This document shows, piece by piece, positions 21,500-30,256 of a stretch of DNA of 39,781 nt. The notes beneath the pieces were generated by a model, which was not told where the DNA came from, ran no database searches, and saw only the letters and a program-made list of their open reading frames with translations. How positions within the stretch are numbered: position 1 is the stretch's first letter; every line of letters begins with the position of its first letter. Origin of the DNA: Candidatus Borkfalkia faecigallinarum. GTDB lineage: Bacteria; Bacillota; Clostridia; Christensenellales; Borkfalkiaceae. The stretch lies in contig DXFD01000015.1 in NCBI GenBank assembly GCA_019114625.1, positions 1 to 39,781 on the forward strand, given 5' to 3'. The translations under genes and the position numbers were made by a program.

Positions 21500-23168
21500 T
21501 TTGGATGCGGATGGTGACCTTTGTGCCCTCGCCCTTGCGCGAGAACACTTCCAGCCCGTACGCCTCCCCATACTCGAGCTTGATCCGCTCGTTGACGTTT
21601 TTCAGTCCGAACCCGCTGAGGTCGGACTTTTTCTTATGCGTGACCGTGTCGTCGCTGACGTCGAAGCCGATGCCGTCGTCCTCGACTTCGAACACGATAT
21701 CCCCGCCGACCAGCTTGGTGCGGATGATCAGATGGCCCTTGCGGTCCTCGAAGGCGTACTTGACGGCGTTCTCCACGATGGGCTGCAGGATCAGTTTGAG
21801 CGTCGAATAGTTGAGGAGGCTCTCGTCCGTCTCGAAGCGCACGTCCACCCTGTCCGGGAAGCGGATCTTGTCGATCTCCAAAAAGTGCGCGGTCAGCTCG
21901 AGCTCCTCGCCGACCGTGATGAACTTGTCCCCCTTGTGCAGCGAGAGGCGGAAAAATTTGGCGAGGTTGACGGCCAGCTTCTCGATCTCCGGCTCCTTTT
22001 TCAGGCGCGCCATCCAGGAGACGGCGTCCAGCGTGTTGTACAGGAAGTGCGGGTTGATCTGCATCTGCAGCGCTTCCAGCTCGAGCTGGCGCTGCACCTC
22101 GGCGTCCTCGCGGTTTTTCTGGATGAGGCGGAAGAGGTGGGTGATCACCTCGTCGTACTTCTCTTCCAGCATATACAGCTCGTCCCCCTCGTCCGGCTTC
22201 CACAGCCCCTTCCTGCCCGTGCGGATGGTCTCCTCGATGTTCGCGTTGAGTTCGGCGATCGGCTTGGAGAGCTTTTTGGCGCGCAGGACGGCGACGAGCA
22301 CGCCGACCAGAAAGACGGTGACCATGATGCCGACCAGCAGCCAGGTCAGAAGGTCGAACGTACCGTAATAATGGCCGTAATCGAGGATGCTGACGAGGTA
22401 ATATTCCCCGCCGTACCGCTCGTTCAGCCGCTGCATCGGGCCGACGTTGACGATCTTCTTCTCGTCGCCCATCTGCAGCGTGCGGAGGCTCGACCCGCCG
22501 TCCAGCTCGTAGATATTTTCATAAAAATACAATTTTCCCACGTAGTCCTGATCGACGTGGGAAAAGACATAGCCGTCCTTGCGGATGATATAGGAATACC
22601 CCTCCTCCGTACCGAACCCGGTCAGGTAGTAGGAGATCGCCGTTTCGGGCATGAAAAAGACGAAGCAGCCCTTCGTTTCGGTCACGCTGTTGTCCAGACA
22701 GATGACGAAGGCGTGGCAGCCGCTCGCATAGCCGCCGACGACGACGCGGTTTTTGTTCTGCTCCGCCGCCAGAAAGACCTCCGCCGCGGGCGCGGCGTAG
22801 CCGTTGACGGAGAGATAGCCGCCCTCGTCCTGCCAGCCGACGTCGCTGAACGTATCCGACTGGGCGAGCGTGGCGAGATCTTTGAGCGCGCGCATCCGCA
22901 CGGCGTAGCCGTTGTCGCTGTTCAGATCTTGCAGCGCGTCCGCGTTGGTGTCGCGGACGATGCGCGCATAGGCGTAAGCGACCTCGTCGATCGCGGCGAC
23001 GACGTTCGAATCCACGTCGCCGTGATAGGCGTCGAGGTTGTCGCCGATGTAGCCGCGCATGGACGAGGTCATGGAGAGCTGTACGACGGCGAGCATGACG
23101 GCGAAGATGCCCGTCAGCACCGCGGTGAACAGCAGGATGAATTTCGTGCTCAGTTTAGCTTTCTTCAT
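21489..23168 (-). CDS. Sensor histidine kinase, YesM family
   Basis: 559 residues. Two membrane helices (about 10-32 and 278-304) flank a dCache-like sensor with YSYIIRKDGYVFSHVDQDYVGK. HAMP follows, then a His_kinase domain with phosphoacceptor H374 in QINPHFLYNTLD, and a HATPase domain with VENAVKYAFE, DDGIGFD and GFGLKNVNERI. It should phosphorylate the response regulator encoded just upstream: the two genes overlap by 14 bp (ATG at 23168, regulator stop at 23155), with no separate ribosome site, so translation is coupled. Kinases of this family often control carbohydrate genes in Gram-positive bacteria. Confidence 0.95.
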   Translation of the reverse strand: MKKAKLSTKFILLFTAVLTGIFAVMLAVVQLSMTSSMRGYIGDNLDAYHGDVDSNVVAAIDEVAYAYARIVRDTNADALQDLNSDNGYAVRMRALKDLATLAQSDTFSDVGWQDEGGYLSVNGYAAPAAEVFLAAEQNKNRVVVGGYASGCHAFVICLDNSVTETKGCFVFFMPETAISYYLTGFGTEEGYSYIIRKDGYVFSHVDQDYVGKLYFYENIYELDGGSSLRTLQMGDEKKIVNVGPMQRLNERYGGEYYLVSILDYGHYYGTFDLLTWLLVGIMVTVFLVGVLVAVLRAKKLSKPIAELNANIEETIRTGRKGLWKPDEGDELYMLEEKYDEVITHLFRLIQKNREDAEVQRQLELEALQMQINPHFLYNTLDAVSWMARLKKEPEIEKLAVNLAKFFRLSLHKGDKFITVGEELELTAHFLEIDKIRFPDRVDVRFETDESLLNYSTLKLILQPIVENAVKYAFEDRKGHLIIRTKLVGGDIVFEVEDDGIGFDVSDDTVTHKKKSDLSGFGLKNVNERIKLEYGEAYGLEVFSRKGEGTKVTIRIQKRV

Positions 23169-24369
23169 GGATCAAATCGATATATTCGCTCGGCGTGATC
23201 CCGACCCGCTCCTTGAATACCTGGCCGAAATACCGCCCGTCCGCAAACCCGACCGCCGCAGCGATCTCGTTGATGCGCATCTTGCCCTGCGCGAGCAGTT
23301 CTTTCGCCTTCGCGATCCTGTAATAGGTGAGGCACTCGTTGAAGGTGGCGCCCGTCTCCTCTTTGAATTCGTGCATCAGGTGGCTTTCGGAGATGAAGAG
23401 CTTGTCCGCCGCCCACTTGACCGTGATCTTTTCCGAATAATGCGCGACGATGAGCGCGAGCGCGTCTTCGGCGATCTTTTTCAGCTTCTTGCCGCCGCGC
23501 ATCCCCGCCTCCGCAAAGGAGAACACGCCGCCCACTTCGAACACGGGCGAGGCGGCGGCCTTCGCCTGCGCCGCGGCCGTGCACAGGTCGGCGTCCGCGC
23601 CGAACGCGCCGCTCAGCCCGACGCAGGCGAAGGAAGCGTTCTTCCCGCATTCGCCGTACAGCCGCTCGGCACACTCGCGCAGCGCGTCCGCGTCGGTCAG
23701 GCCGGTCACGATGATGAATTTTTCCCGCGAGCAATCGCCCACCGCCTTAAAATTGTCCAGCGCGCGCAGCAGGGCGCGGTACAGTTCCTCGAACGCCGCG
23801 TCGAGCATGCGCAGCGCCTTCCCGTAGAGGACGGTGCCCGAACGGGGCAGGGAAATGTTGAGCACGGAGAGCTGGTCGCGCAGGGAGCGGTCGTCCACCC
23901 CCTCCTCCAGTTTGCGGAAATAGATCTCTTTGATGTACGCCGCGCCCGAGGAGAGGCTCTGCAGGGCGTTGCTCTTTTTGCGGCGCTCTTCCAGCACCGT
24001 GATGGTCTCCGCCGCCTTGCGGGTGAGCAGGTCGTTCTCTTCCGGCTTCAGCACATAGCCGGAGACGCCGTACTCCATCGCCTTGCGGACGTACTCGAAG
24101 TCGCTGTACCCGCTGTAAAAGATGACGGCGCCGTCAAAATTCATCTCCGCGAGCTTTTCCGCCATCGCCAGCCCGTCCATGACGGGCATGCGCACGTCGG
24201 AAATGATCAGGTCGGGGCGGCAGCGCTCGACCTCGGCGATCGCCTGCCTGCCGTTCTCGCACTCGGCGACGATCTCCGCGTCCAGCACGGACCAGTCGAC
24301 CGTCTCCCGCAGCCCCCTGCGCACCAGATATTCGTCATCGACAATCAGTATTTTATATTTCGCCGCCAT
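23155..24369 (-). CDS. Response regulator with AraC-type DNA-binding domain, YesN family
   Basis: 404 residues. Receiver domain 1-125 with D11/D12 (IVDDE), phosphoacceptor D58 (ISDVRMP) and K108 (VLKPEEN). A central region (about 130-300) of YesN type follows, then the double helix-turn-helix at about 305-400 (KWAADKLFISESHLMHEFKEE and INEIAAAVGFADGRYFGQVF). It is co-transcribed with the kinase and probably with the TetR gene 68 bp upstream. It is the best candidate in the window to bind the direct-repeat operators before the glycosidase genes, since AraC-type activators bind tandem half-sites; this link is inference. Confidence 0.95.
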   Translation of the reverse strand: MAAKYKILIVDDEYLVRRGLRETVDWSVLDAEIVAECENGRQAIAEVERCRPDLIISDVRMPVMDGLAMAEKLAEMNFDGAVIFYSGYSDFEYVRKAMEYGVSGYVLKPEENDLLTRKAAETITVLEERRKKSNALQSLSSGAAYIKEIYFRKLEEGVDDRSLRDQLSVLNISLPRSGTVLYGKALRMLDAAFEELYRALLRALDNFKAVGDCSREKFIIVTGLTDADALRECAERLYGECGKNASFACVGLSGAFGADADLCTAAAQAKAAASPVFEVGGVFSFAEAGMRGGKKLKKIAEDALALIVAHYSEKITVKWAADKLFISESHLMHEFKEETGATFNECLTYYRIAKAKELLAQGKMRINEIAAAVGFADGRYFGQVFKERVGITPSEYIDLIHEES

Positions 24370-24437
24370 AGAGCCCCCCGGACGTCCTCCCGATCACAGA
24401 TCTCTTCGCCTTCTTTTGCGGAAACGCTCCGCAAAGA

Positions 24438-24977
24438 TCAGACCGCGCTCACCCCGACGGGGGTGAGGAAGATCTTGAAGATCGCCTGCGGCATGACGGC
24501 GCTGATCAGGTGGAACACCTCCGGGCGGCTCTCCTTGCAGCCGCCGGAAAGCCAGCGCAGGATGAGGTCGGTCACGTTCGCGCAGTACAGGCGGATGGCG
24601 AGGGTATTCATCGCCGCGTCCGGTTCGCCGCCGCAGTTGCGGACAAAAAATTCCGCAAGCAGGCGGTTGAAATAGTTTTTGGGCGAGTTGATGTCCTCGG
24701 AGTCGAACGCGTGCAGGATGACCTTGTCGTGCTTTTCAAAGACGGCGAGGCACTGCATGATCAGCTCTTCCCAGTTCTTGCTCTCTTCCGGGATGCCGCC
24801 GTAGATGTAGTTATGCAGGCTCTGGCAGCACAGATGGTACTTGTCGATGTAATGCTTATAAAACGTACCCTTGCAGGAGCCCACCTCTTCGATAATTTCC
24901 GCTACGGTGATGCTGTCGATGCCCTTGCGCTCCAAGAGCGCGAGCATACCCTGTTCAAAGTATTTTTTCATGTTCAT
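24438..24977 (-). CDS. TetR family regulator
   Basis: 179 residues. The N-terminal helix-turn-helix (MLALLERKGIDSITVAEIIE, GSCKGTFYKHYIDKYHL, about 12-50) is typical of TetR; the C-terminal ligand domain is not assignable. GGAAGG upstream of ATG 24977 decides the start over a longer open frame. The promoter upstream carries a 22-bp near-palindrome over its -35 box, consistent with autorepression. The gene lies first in a likely TetR - response regulator - kinase transcript, so it could tune the level of the two-component system. Confidence 0.9.
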   Translation of the reverse strand: MNMKKYFEQGMLALLERKGIDSITVAEIIEEVGSCKGTFYKHYIDKYHLCCQSLHNYIYGGIPEESKNWEELIMQCLAVFEKHDKVILHAFDSEDINSPKNYFNRLLAEFFVRNCGGEPDAAMNTLAIRLYCANVTDLILRWLSGGCKESRPEVFHLISAVMPQAIFKIFLTPVGVSAV

Positions 24978-25035
24978 GATCACACCTTCCTGCCCGAGCG
25001 CGCGGCACGGCGGCGCGGGGTCTTTTCTTGGGTGC

Positions 25036-25078
25036 ATTGTAACACACATTCCCCCGTTTGTCTATATGTAAAGACAAA
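25036..25078 (-). promoter_or_regulatory. TetR-gene promoter with palindromic operator
   Basis: Minus strand: TAGACA (25059-25064), 17-bp spacer, TACAAT (25036-25041). TTTGTCT and AGACAAA arms (25057-25078, 9 of 11 positions symmetric) cover the -35 box. In 25079-25299 no gene was seen; near its end are two GC hairpins without U-runs (about 25241-25296) that follow the gene at 25300. Confidence 0.65.
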
Positions 25079-25299
25079 GTGTGCATACTTTTCGACAGTT
25101 GCAACAGTTTTACCATACTCCTGCACGATCTCCGGTCATTTTTAGACTGCTTTTGCCGAATGTCCTCTTTCTCCCCCCTTTTGTCCGATCTGTCTGCCCC
25201 GCCCCCGACACAAACGGGCATAATTGCGGCACGATCTGTAATGCCCCGCGCGCGGGGCAGCGGCAAGCCCGCGCCCGCCGCGGCGGCGCGGCGGGCAGG

Positions 25300-27516
25300 C
25301 TACGTCTTATAAATATAGACAACGTCCATATTCGGGGCGCCGTAGGCGAGCGCTTCGATCGAAAGGACGTTCTCCCCCGCGCGCAGCGGACAGCCGGAAA
25401 CGGTGACCGCCTTCCACGCGTAATAGTTGGCGGGAGAGTCGACTTCGAGCACCAGTTCGTCCAGGCGGACGGCGACGCCGTTGACCTCGACGCGGATCTT
25501 GTCCTGCAAGTCGCGCGTGGCGACGTTGCCGCCGACCTCCGCGTCGAAATAGGCGCTCGCCAGCATGAACACGATGTCGGCGTCCGCCGCCTCCTCGCAG
25601 GTGAACCGCCAGGTGATCGTGTTGCCGGGCACGGCGAAGTTGCCGATCGCCGAGTTGTTGCTCGCCGGCTTGCCGGTGTTCTCGAAGATGTGCACCTCGA
25701 TCAGCTCCACCCCCTCGCGCGAGGAGACGCTGTCGCCCAGATCCGCCTCCTCCGCCTCGAGGATGAGATCGGGCACAGCGAACCCTTCCGCGCCCTCCTC
25801 GCGGTTCTTCAGATAATCGTACGCGGGGACGATGGCGCTGTCGTACGCGCGGGGGACGGAAGCGGGCGTATAGGCCTGCACGGCGACGAGGCGCACCCCC
25901 TCCGCCGCGGAGAAGGCGACCTCGTTGCGCAGCTCGCGCAGGGGCACGCCGTGCAGCACGATCGTGTTGACGCCCTTTTCCAGCTCGATCCCGCCCGGGT
26001 TGACCGTCCCGCCGTTGACCGAGATCTCCGGCAAAAGCGCCGCGTCGGAGACGGCGGCGTCCGCCTCCACGGTCAGAACGTAATCGGCGCGCGCGGCGGA
26101 CGTGCCCGCATACAGCGTGAACGTGCTCCCCGCGGCGAAGTCGAGCGCATACGCATAGCCGCCCGTGTACGCCCCGACGGAGACGTCGTTGATATCGTAG
26201 TGCAGGACGGTGTCCACGCGCACGCCGTCCGTATAAATTTTCAGAACGTCGGTGTTCGGCATCGTGACTCTGCCGCCGCCCTCCTTCGGGCCGATCTCGA
26301 TGACGCTGTGCGCGGACAGAGCGACGTCCTTGATCACGACGTACCGCCACTCGAAATAGCTGTGCTCGTCAAAGCCGGGGAACGCCACATAGGAAAAGTC
26401 GACCTCCTCCCCGTCGATCGTGCAGTAGACGTAGTCGCTCATCGGGTTGAGCTCGGCGATCCCCTCCTCCGAATATAGGACGTTGGACATGCGGAACACG
26501 AGGTCCGCCACGCACGGCTGTTCGGGCTCGAGCTCGAAGCGGATATAGTTGCCGATCTTGGAGATGTTTTCGACCAGTTTGCCGCCGCTCGGGTCGTTGC
26601 TGCTGCCGTCGTCGACCTTGATATAGGAAGTGCCGTTGTTCAGGCCGCCGTCGATGCAGACGTACGCCTGTTCCGCCTCGTAGATATACTCGTCGGGGCG
26701 GGTGGTGAACTCCCCTTCCGCGAAAAAGACCTCGCCGAAGTATTTGGAATCGGGCTTGTTCGCCGTGCGCTTGTCCCCGCAGCGCTCGCAGACGGCGACC
26801 ATCTGCCCCAGCTCGCCGTCATAGTGATAATCGCCGTACTGGTGGCCGAGCGGCAGGATGGGGCTGCTCTCGTAGGAATAGCCGCATTCGTCGCACGTCT
26901 TATAGGTGTAGCCCGCCTCCGTGCAGGTCGCGGGCTCCTGCGTATTTTTCCAATAATGGGTGTGCTCGGCGATCTCCCCGTCGGAAGAGAGCACGGCCAT
27001 GTAATCGACGTTGACGAGGGCGGTGTCGGCGAGGGCGGTCAGAACGACCATGTTGATGCCCGCCGAGACGGCGTACGTCCCCAGCGAGATCTCCTGCCAA
27101 TAGTCGCTGTACTGCGTGCCTTCGGCGATCTCCATCGCCGGGACGCGGACCGCCGTCCCGTTTATGGCTAAGGAAAAGGCTTTGCCTTCGCCGAAGGCGA
27201 AGGCAGCCGAATTCGGCTGCGCGTTGGCAAGCGCGACGCGGATCTCGCAGCGGGCGGACCGCTGCGCCGTAAAGAACCAGGTGACCGAGCTGCCCGCATA
27301 CAGGCTGCCGACGTATTTGCCGCCGCTCGTGATGTTCTCGCTGCGGCTGTTGGCGCGGACGACCTCCGCCCGCTCCTCGCCGTATTCGGGCAGGATGACG
27401 GCGTTTTCCGCCTCCAATACGCAGCGGGACGCCGCGTCACATGCGCTCAGCACCCCCAACCCCGCCGCCGAAAGCGCCAGCGCCAGAACCAGGCTGAGCA
27501 AGCGTTTGAACTGCAT
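25300..27516 (-). CDS. Lipoprotein with three CBM6/35-like modules
   Basis: 738 residues. Signal peptide and lipobox GVLSAC. Three beta-sandwich modules of the CBM6/35/malectin type are suggested by repeated E-A-E openings: VLEAENAVILPE (about 32), IYEAEQAYVCIDGG (about 275) and LILEAEEADLGD (about 580), each followed by a run such as ITWRFTCEEAADADIVFMLA and W-x-V/I. Between the first two lies a Cys-rich segment (CTEAGYTYKTCDECGYSYES..HQY..CERCGDK) seen in surface proteins of gut Firmicutes and maybe zinc-binding. No catalytic domain was recognised, so it probably captures glycan at the surface. GGGAGG lies upstream of ATG. The promoter differs from the other glycan genes (palindrome rather than direct repeat). 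Confidence 0.88.
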   Translation of the reverse strand: MQFKRLLSLVLALALSAAGLGVLSACDAASRCVLEAENAVILPEYGEERAEVVRANSRSENITSGGKYVGSLYAGSSVTWFFTAQRSARCEIRVALANAQPNSAAFAFGEGKAFSLAINGTAVRVPAMEIAEGTQYSDYWQEISLGTYAVSAGINMVVLTALADTALVNVDYMAVLSSDGEIAEHTHYWKNTQEPATCTEAGYTYKTCDECGYSYESSPILPLGHQYGDYHYDGELGQMVAVCERCGDKRTANKPDSKYFGEVFFAEGEFTTRPDEYIYEAEQAYVCIDGGLNNGTSYIKVDDGSSNDPSGGKLVENISKIGNYIRFELEPEQPCVADLVFRMSNVLYSEEGIAELNPMSDYVYCTIDGEEVDFSYVAFPGFDEHSYFEWRYVVIKDVALSAHSVIEIGPKEGGGRVTMPNTDVLKIYTDGVRVDTVLHYDINDVSVGAYTGGYAYALDFAAGSTFTLYAGTSAARADYVLTVEADAAVSDAALLPEISVNGGTVNPGGIELEKGVNTIVLHGVPLRELRNEVAFSAAEGVRLVAVQAYTPASVPRAYDSAIVPAYDYLKNREEGAEGFAVPDLILEAEEADLGDSVSSREGVELIEVHIFENTGKPASNNSAIGNFAVPGNTITWRFTCEEAADADIVFMLASAYFDAEVGGNVATRDLQDKIRVEVNGVAVRLDELVLEVDSPANYYAWKAVTVSGCPLRAGENVLSIEALAYGAPNMDVVYIYKT

Positions 27517-27610
27517 AAGACCTCCCCGCGCGCCCGCCCGCGCCGCCCGCCGCTCCGGCGGGCGGCCGCAAGGCCCGTACGCCCGCCGGAGCGGGGGTGC
27601 CGCGCGCAAA

Positions 27611-27673
27611 ATAATACGGCCGCGGACAAATTGTCCGCGACCGTATTATACACTAAGAAATCGGATTTGTAAA
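27611..27673 (-). promoter_or_regulatory. Promoter with 39-bp palindrome before the CBM lipoprotein gene
   Basis: Minus strand: TTTACA (27668-27673), 17-bp spacer, TATAAT (27645-27650). A 19-bp inverted repeat with one mismatch (27611-27629 / 27631-27649) starts within the -10 box and covers the transcription start. It could be an operator; it ends in TATTATTTT on the minus strand and might instead end transcripts from the gene upstream. Confidence 0.65.
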
Positions 27674-27712
27674 GTGTCTTCGAAAATTTCACAAAAGCGT
27701 GGCGCATCCTGC

Positions 27713-27742
27713 GCAGGGGGGACGCCCGCGGGCGCCCCCTGC
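27713..27742 (-). other. GC-rich hairpin after the modular lipoprotein gene
   Basis: GCAGGGGG and CCCCCTGC arms around GCCCGCGGGC, 44 bp after the stop at 27786, with no U-run. It could stabilise the mRNA 3' end. Confidence 0.5.
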
Positions 27743-27785
27743 CCGGGATAAAATCGGTACACCTTCTCTTCCGTCCGATCGCTCG

Positions 27786-29966
27786 TTAAGCAGCCGCTTC
27801 GACGTAGATGGAGACCAGCTGCGTGCCCCAGCCCGTGAACACGCCCAGGCGATACTGCACGGCCGTGTCGCCGATCGTGCCCGCGACGGTCGCCTCCGTG
27901 TCGATGTTGGCGGAGGTCAGGTTGGAACCGGTATTGCCGTCCAGGCTGAAGTGGGAGAAGAGGACTTCGCCGACCGCGTTCTCGCGCGCGGAGAGGTCGA
28001 GGTAGATCGTCCACTCGCCGCCTTCCGCCGTCACGAAGATGGTCGCCGCGCCGTCCTCGCCGCCGAGGGAGAGGACTGTCGGGCTGCCCCAGTCGCTGTT
28101 GGTGGAGCCGGAGCCGCCGTCCGCGTTGTTCTGGATGTCCGCATACAGATCCTGCGTCAGATACGCGATGACGTCGTCGGGGGTGCCGAGCTCGGCAATG
28201 TACGTGCCCCGGATGGCGAGGCAGGGCTTGCCTTCATACGTGGCGAGGGTGACGCCCTCCGTCTTGACCGCCTCGTTCTGCGCGCGGTAGACGATGCCGC
28301 CCCACTTGCCGAGGCCGACATAGGAGACCCGCGTGCCGTCCACGTTGGAGATGCGCAGCGCCTTCTGGTTTTCGATCAGGCCGATGTTGACCGTCTCGAG
28401 GTCGGTGTTGATGCAGCCGGCGTTGAGCAGGTTGCCGTCGCCGTCTTTATAGAGGACGGTGGGATCGGACTCGGACTCGACGATGCTGAAGTGGCAGTAG
28501 CCGTCCGTCTCGAGGCTGTAATTCGCAAAGTTGAAGGTCACGCTGTAAGTGCCGTCCGCCGCGATGACGCAATACTGCACGTCGCTGGGGGAGACGCAGC
28601 CCTCGAAGTCGATGCGAACGGTCTTGCCCGCCCAGTCTTCGGCGTCGACCTTGCCGTCGATGGTCAGGACGGCGTTGCCCTCCGCATCCTGCGAGCCTGT
28701 CAGCGTGTATTCGTTCATGAAGTAGTTGGAGTACAGCGCCTTGAGCAGGCCGTTGTAGGTGGCAAAGCTATACGAGAAGTCGCCGACGACGATGATCTGC
28801 TCGGTATCGACGAAGTCTTCGGGATAGTCGGAGAGCAGGATCTCCTGCGTTTCGGCGCTTTCGCCCTCGCCCGCGACGAACTTGATGTCCATCCACTTGC
28901 CGAGGTATTCCGCCTCGACCAGCTTGCGCATGTCGAATTTCAGTTCAAACGGGTCGCCGCGCTTGGTGTTCTCGTCGCCGACGGTGTCCCCCTTGAGCTC
29001 GACCATGTCGTTGCCTTCATACAGATACAGGTACGCGGTCTGCGCGGCGCGGAAGGTGCCGGAGATGACCAGGTACGGGACGTCGCCGTCCACTTCGTAA
29101 TAGATGGATTCGAGCGCCAGCAGGACGGGCTTGTAGCTCGCGGTGTAGACGACGCTGGACTCGTTGTCCGCGGCGATCTCGGTCGCGCCGTTGCTCCAGC
29201 CGGTGAAGATGTAGTCGCCCTCGGTGCCCCTCGACCACTGTTCGGCGGTCGGCAGCGCGACGTTTTCGGTCAGGGACGCGTACGAGAACGCGATGACGTC
29301 CGCGTCATCGGACGAGATCATGTGCAGTTCGTCGTTCGCTTCGAGCGCCGCGACGTAGTCCGCCGCGATCTCGCCGCCGTTCGGATCGATCGTGATCTTG
29401 ACTTCGACGGGAGCGCTCAGCTGCACGGGGTCGGAATCGACGCCGCGGAAGCGGACGGAGAAGGAGGTGTCGCCCAGCGCGAACGCGCTGCCGCTCTCAT
29501 AGACGATGGAGTAGTCGGTCTCGGCGGCGGTGCGGCCGGAACCGTACGCCACTTCGACGACCATCCCGTCGGTATCCACCTTTTCACCCGCATAGTAGGT
29601 CATCGTCGTCGGGTTGGTCTTGACCGTGACGGAAGAGACCTGTTCGATCGTCTCGACCTCGATGGTCGTGTCCGCCTTGACGTCGACGCTGTAATTGCCC
29701 TCTTTGTCGGCGCGCAGCGTGCGGTCGTTCGCGCGGACGGAGTCGACCTCATAGCCGCTGTTTGCCGCGACTTGGAAGGTGAGCGTCGTGCCTTCCGCAA
29801 CTTCGGAAGGAAGTTCGTCGTGATCGGTGACCGTGACGGTCGCGTTTTCGCTGACGTTCCAGGTGACTGCATACTTGACGCCGCCGCACGCGGTGAGCGC
29901 GCCGAAGCAAAGAACGGCGACGAGCGCGAGGACGAGTACGATCAGCCCTCTTTTTCTGTTTGCCAT
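27786..29966 (-). CDS. Modular lipoprotein with Ig-like domains and an unknown repeated C-terminal domain
   Basis: 726 residues. Signal peptide and lipobox ALTAC (C27). Then a beta domain (about 31-108), a Big_3-type Ig-like domain (about 110-195, VKTNPTTMTYYAGEKVDTDGM), an InlB-like segment (about 196-285, VKITIDPNGGE..YIFTGWSNG), and three related stretches. The last (575-726: YEGKPCLAIRGTY, LYADIQNN, WTIYLDLS, LFSHFS.DGNTGSN) matches the duplicated C-terminal domain of the lipoprotein at 31467-33539. No catalytic motif was seen; a surface glycan-binding role is inferred from context and shared operator. AAGGAG lies upstream of ATG. The promoter carries the 43-bp operator. Confidence 0.87.
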   Translation of the reverse strand: MANRKRGLIVLVLALVAVLCFGALTACGGVKYAVTWNVSENATVTVTDHDELPSEVAEGTTLTFQVAANSGYEVDSVRANDRTLRADKEGNYSVDVKADTTIEVETIEQVSSVTVKTNPTTMTYYAGEKVDTDGMVVEVAYGSGRTAAETDYSIVYESGSAFALGDTSFSVRFRGVDSDPVQLSAPVEVKITIDPNGGEIAADYVAALEANDELHMISSDDADVIAFSYASLTENVALPTAEQWSRGTEGDYIFTGWSNGATEIAADNESSVVYTASYKPVLLALESIYYEVDGDVPYLVISGTFRAAQTAYLYLYEGNDMVELKGDTVGDENTKRGDPFELKFDMRKLVEAEYLGKWMDIKFVAGEGESAETQEILLSDYPEDFVDTEQIIVVGDFSYSFATYNGLLKALYSNYFMNEYTLTGSQDAEGNAVLTIDGKVDAEDWAGKTVRIDFEGCVSPSDVQYCVIAADGTYSVTFNFANYSLETDGYCHFSIVESESDPTVLYKDGDGNLLNAGCINTDLETVNIGLIENQKALRISNVDGTRVSYVGLGKWGGIVYRAQNEAVKTEGVTLATYEGKPCLAIRGTYIAELGTPDDVIAYLTQDLYADIQNNADGGSGSTNSDWGSPTVLSLGGEDGAATIFVTAEGGEWTIYLDLSARENAVGEVLFSHFSLDGNTGSNLTSANIDTEATVAGTIGDTAVQYRLGVFTGWGTQLVSIYVEAAA

Positions 29967-30032
29967 AATGTTCTCCTTTCCTTATTTTTTGCGCGCAGAG
30001 ATGCCCCGCGCGCTGATTGTCGGTACAGTTTC

Positions 30033-30061
30033 AGTTTACCGCATCCCGCCCCAAATAGCAA
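30033..30061 (-). promoter_or_regulatory. Promoter of the modular lipoprotein gene
   Basis: Minus strand: TTGCTA (30056-30061), 17-bp spacer, TAAACT (30033-30038). Confidence 0.6.
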
Positions 30062-30078
30062 TAAACGATTTTTCGAAT

Positions 30079-30121
30079 CGGTATAAAAATAAACCCTCTC
30101 CCATTTCGTTCAAAAATGAAC
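30079..30121 (-). promoter_or_regulatory. 43-bp direct-repeat operator, copy 2
   Basis: Minus strand: GTTCATTTTTGAACGA, 11-bp gap, GTTTATTTTTATACCG. It ends 17 bp before the -35 box. Half-site A matches the one at 36943-36958 in 12 of 16 bases. Confidence 0.65.
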
Positions 30122-30135
30122 GCTCCGTAAAGACG

Positions 30136-30194
30136 CGGCGCGGGCGCAGCCGGGCAGCGCATGCCCGTAAGAGGCGGCGCGGGCGCAGCCGGGC
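30136..30194. repeat. 20-bp direct repeat, 39-bp period
   Basis: CGGCGCGGGCGCAGCCGGGC at 30136-30155 and 30175-30194, in the spacer downstream of the ThuA-like gene. Confidence 0.85.
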
Positions 30195-30196
30195 GG

Positions 30197-30256
30197 GATC
30201 GCTCGGCCGCCTGCCGCGGGAACGCTCGGCAGCCCGCGCAAGAGCGTTCAGCCGCC
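30197..30256. repeat. Three tandem copies of the ThuA-like gene 3' end
   Basis: GATCGCTCGGCCGCC (30197), GAACGCTCGGCAGCC (30220) and GAGCGTTCAGCCGCC (30242) repeat every 22-23 bp. The third contains the gene's stop codon (TCA, 30248-30250). Confidence 0.65.
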
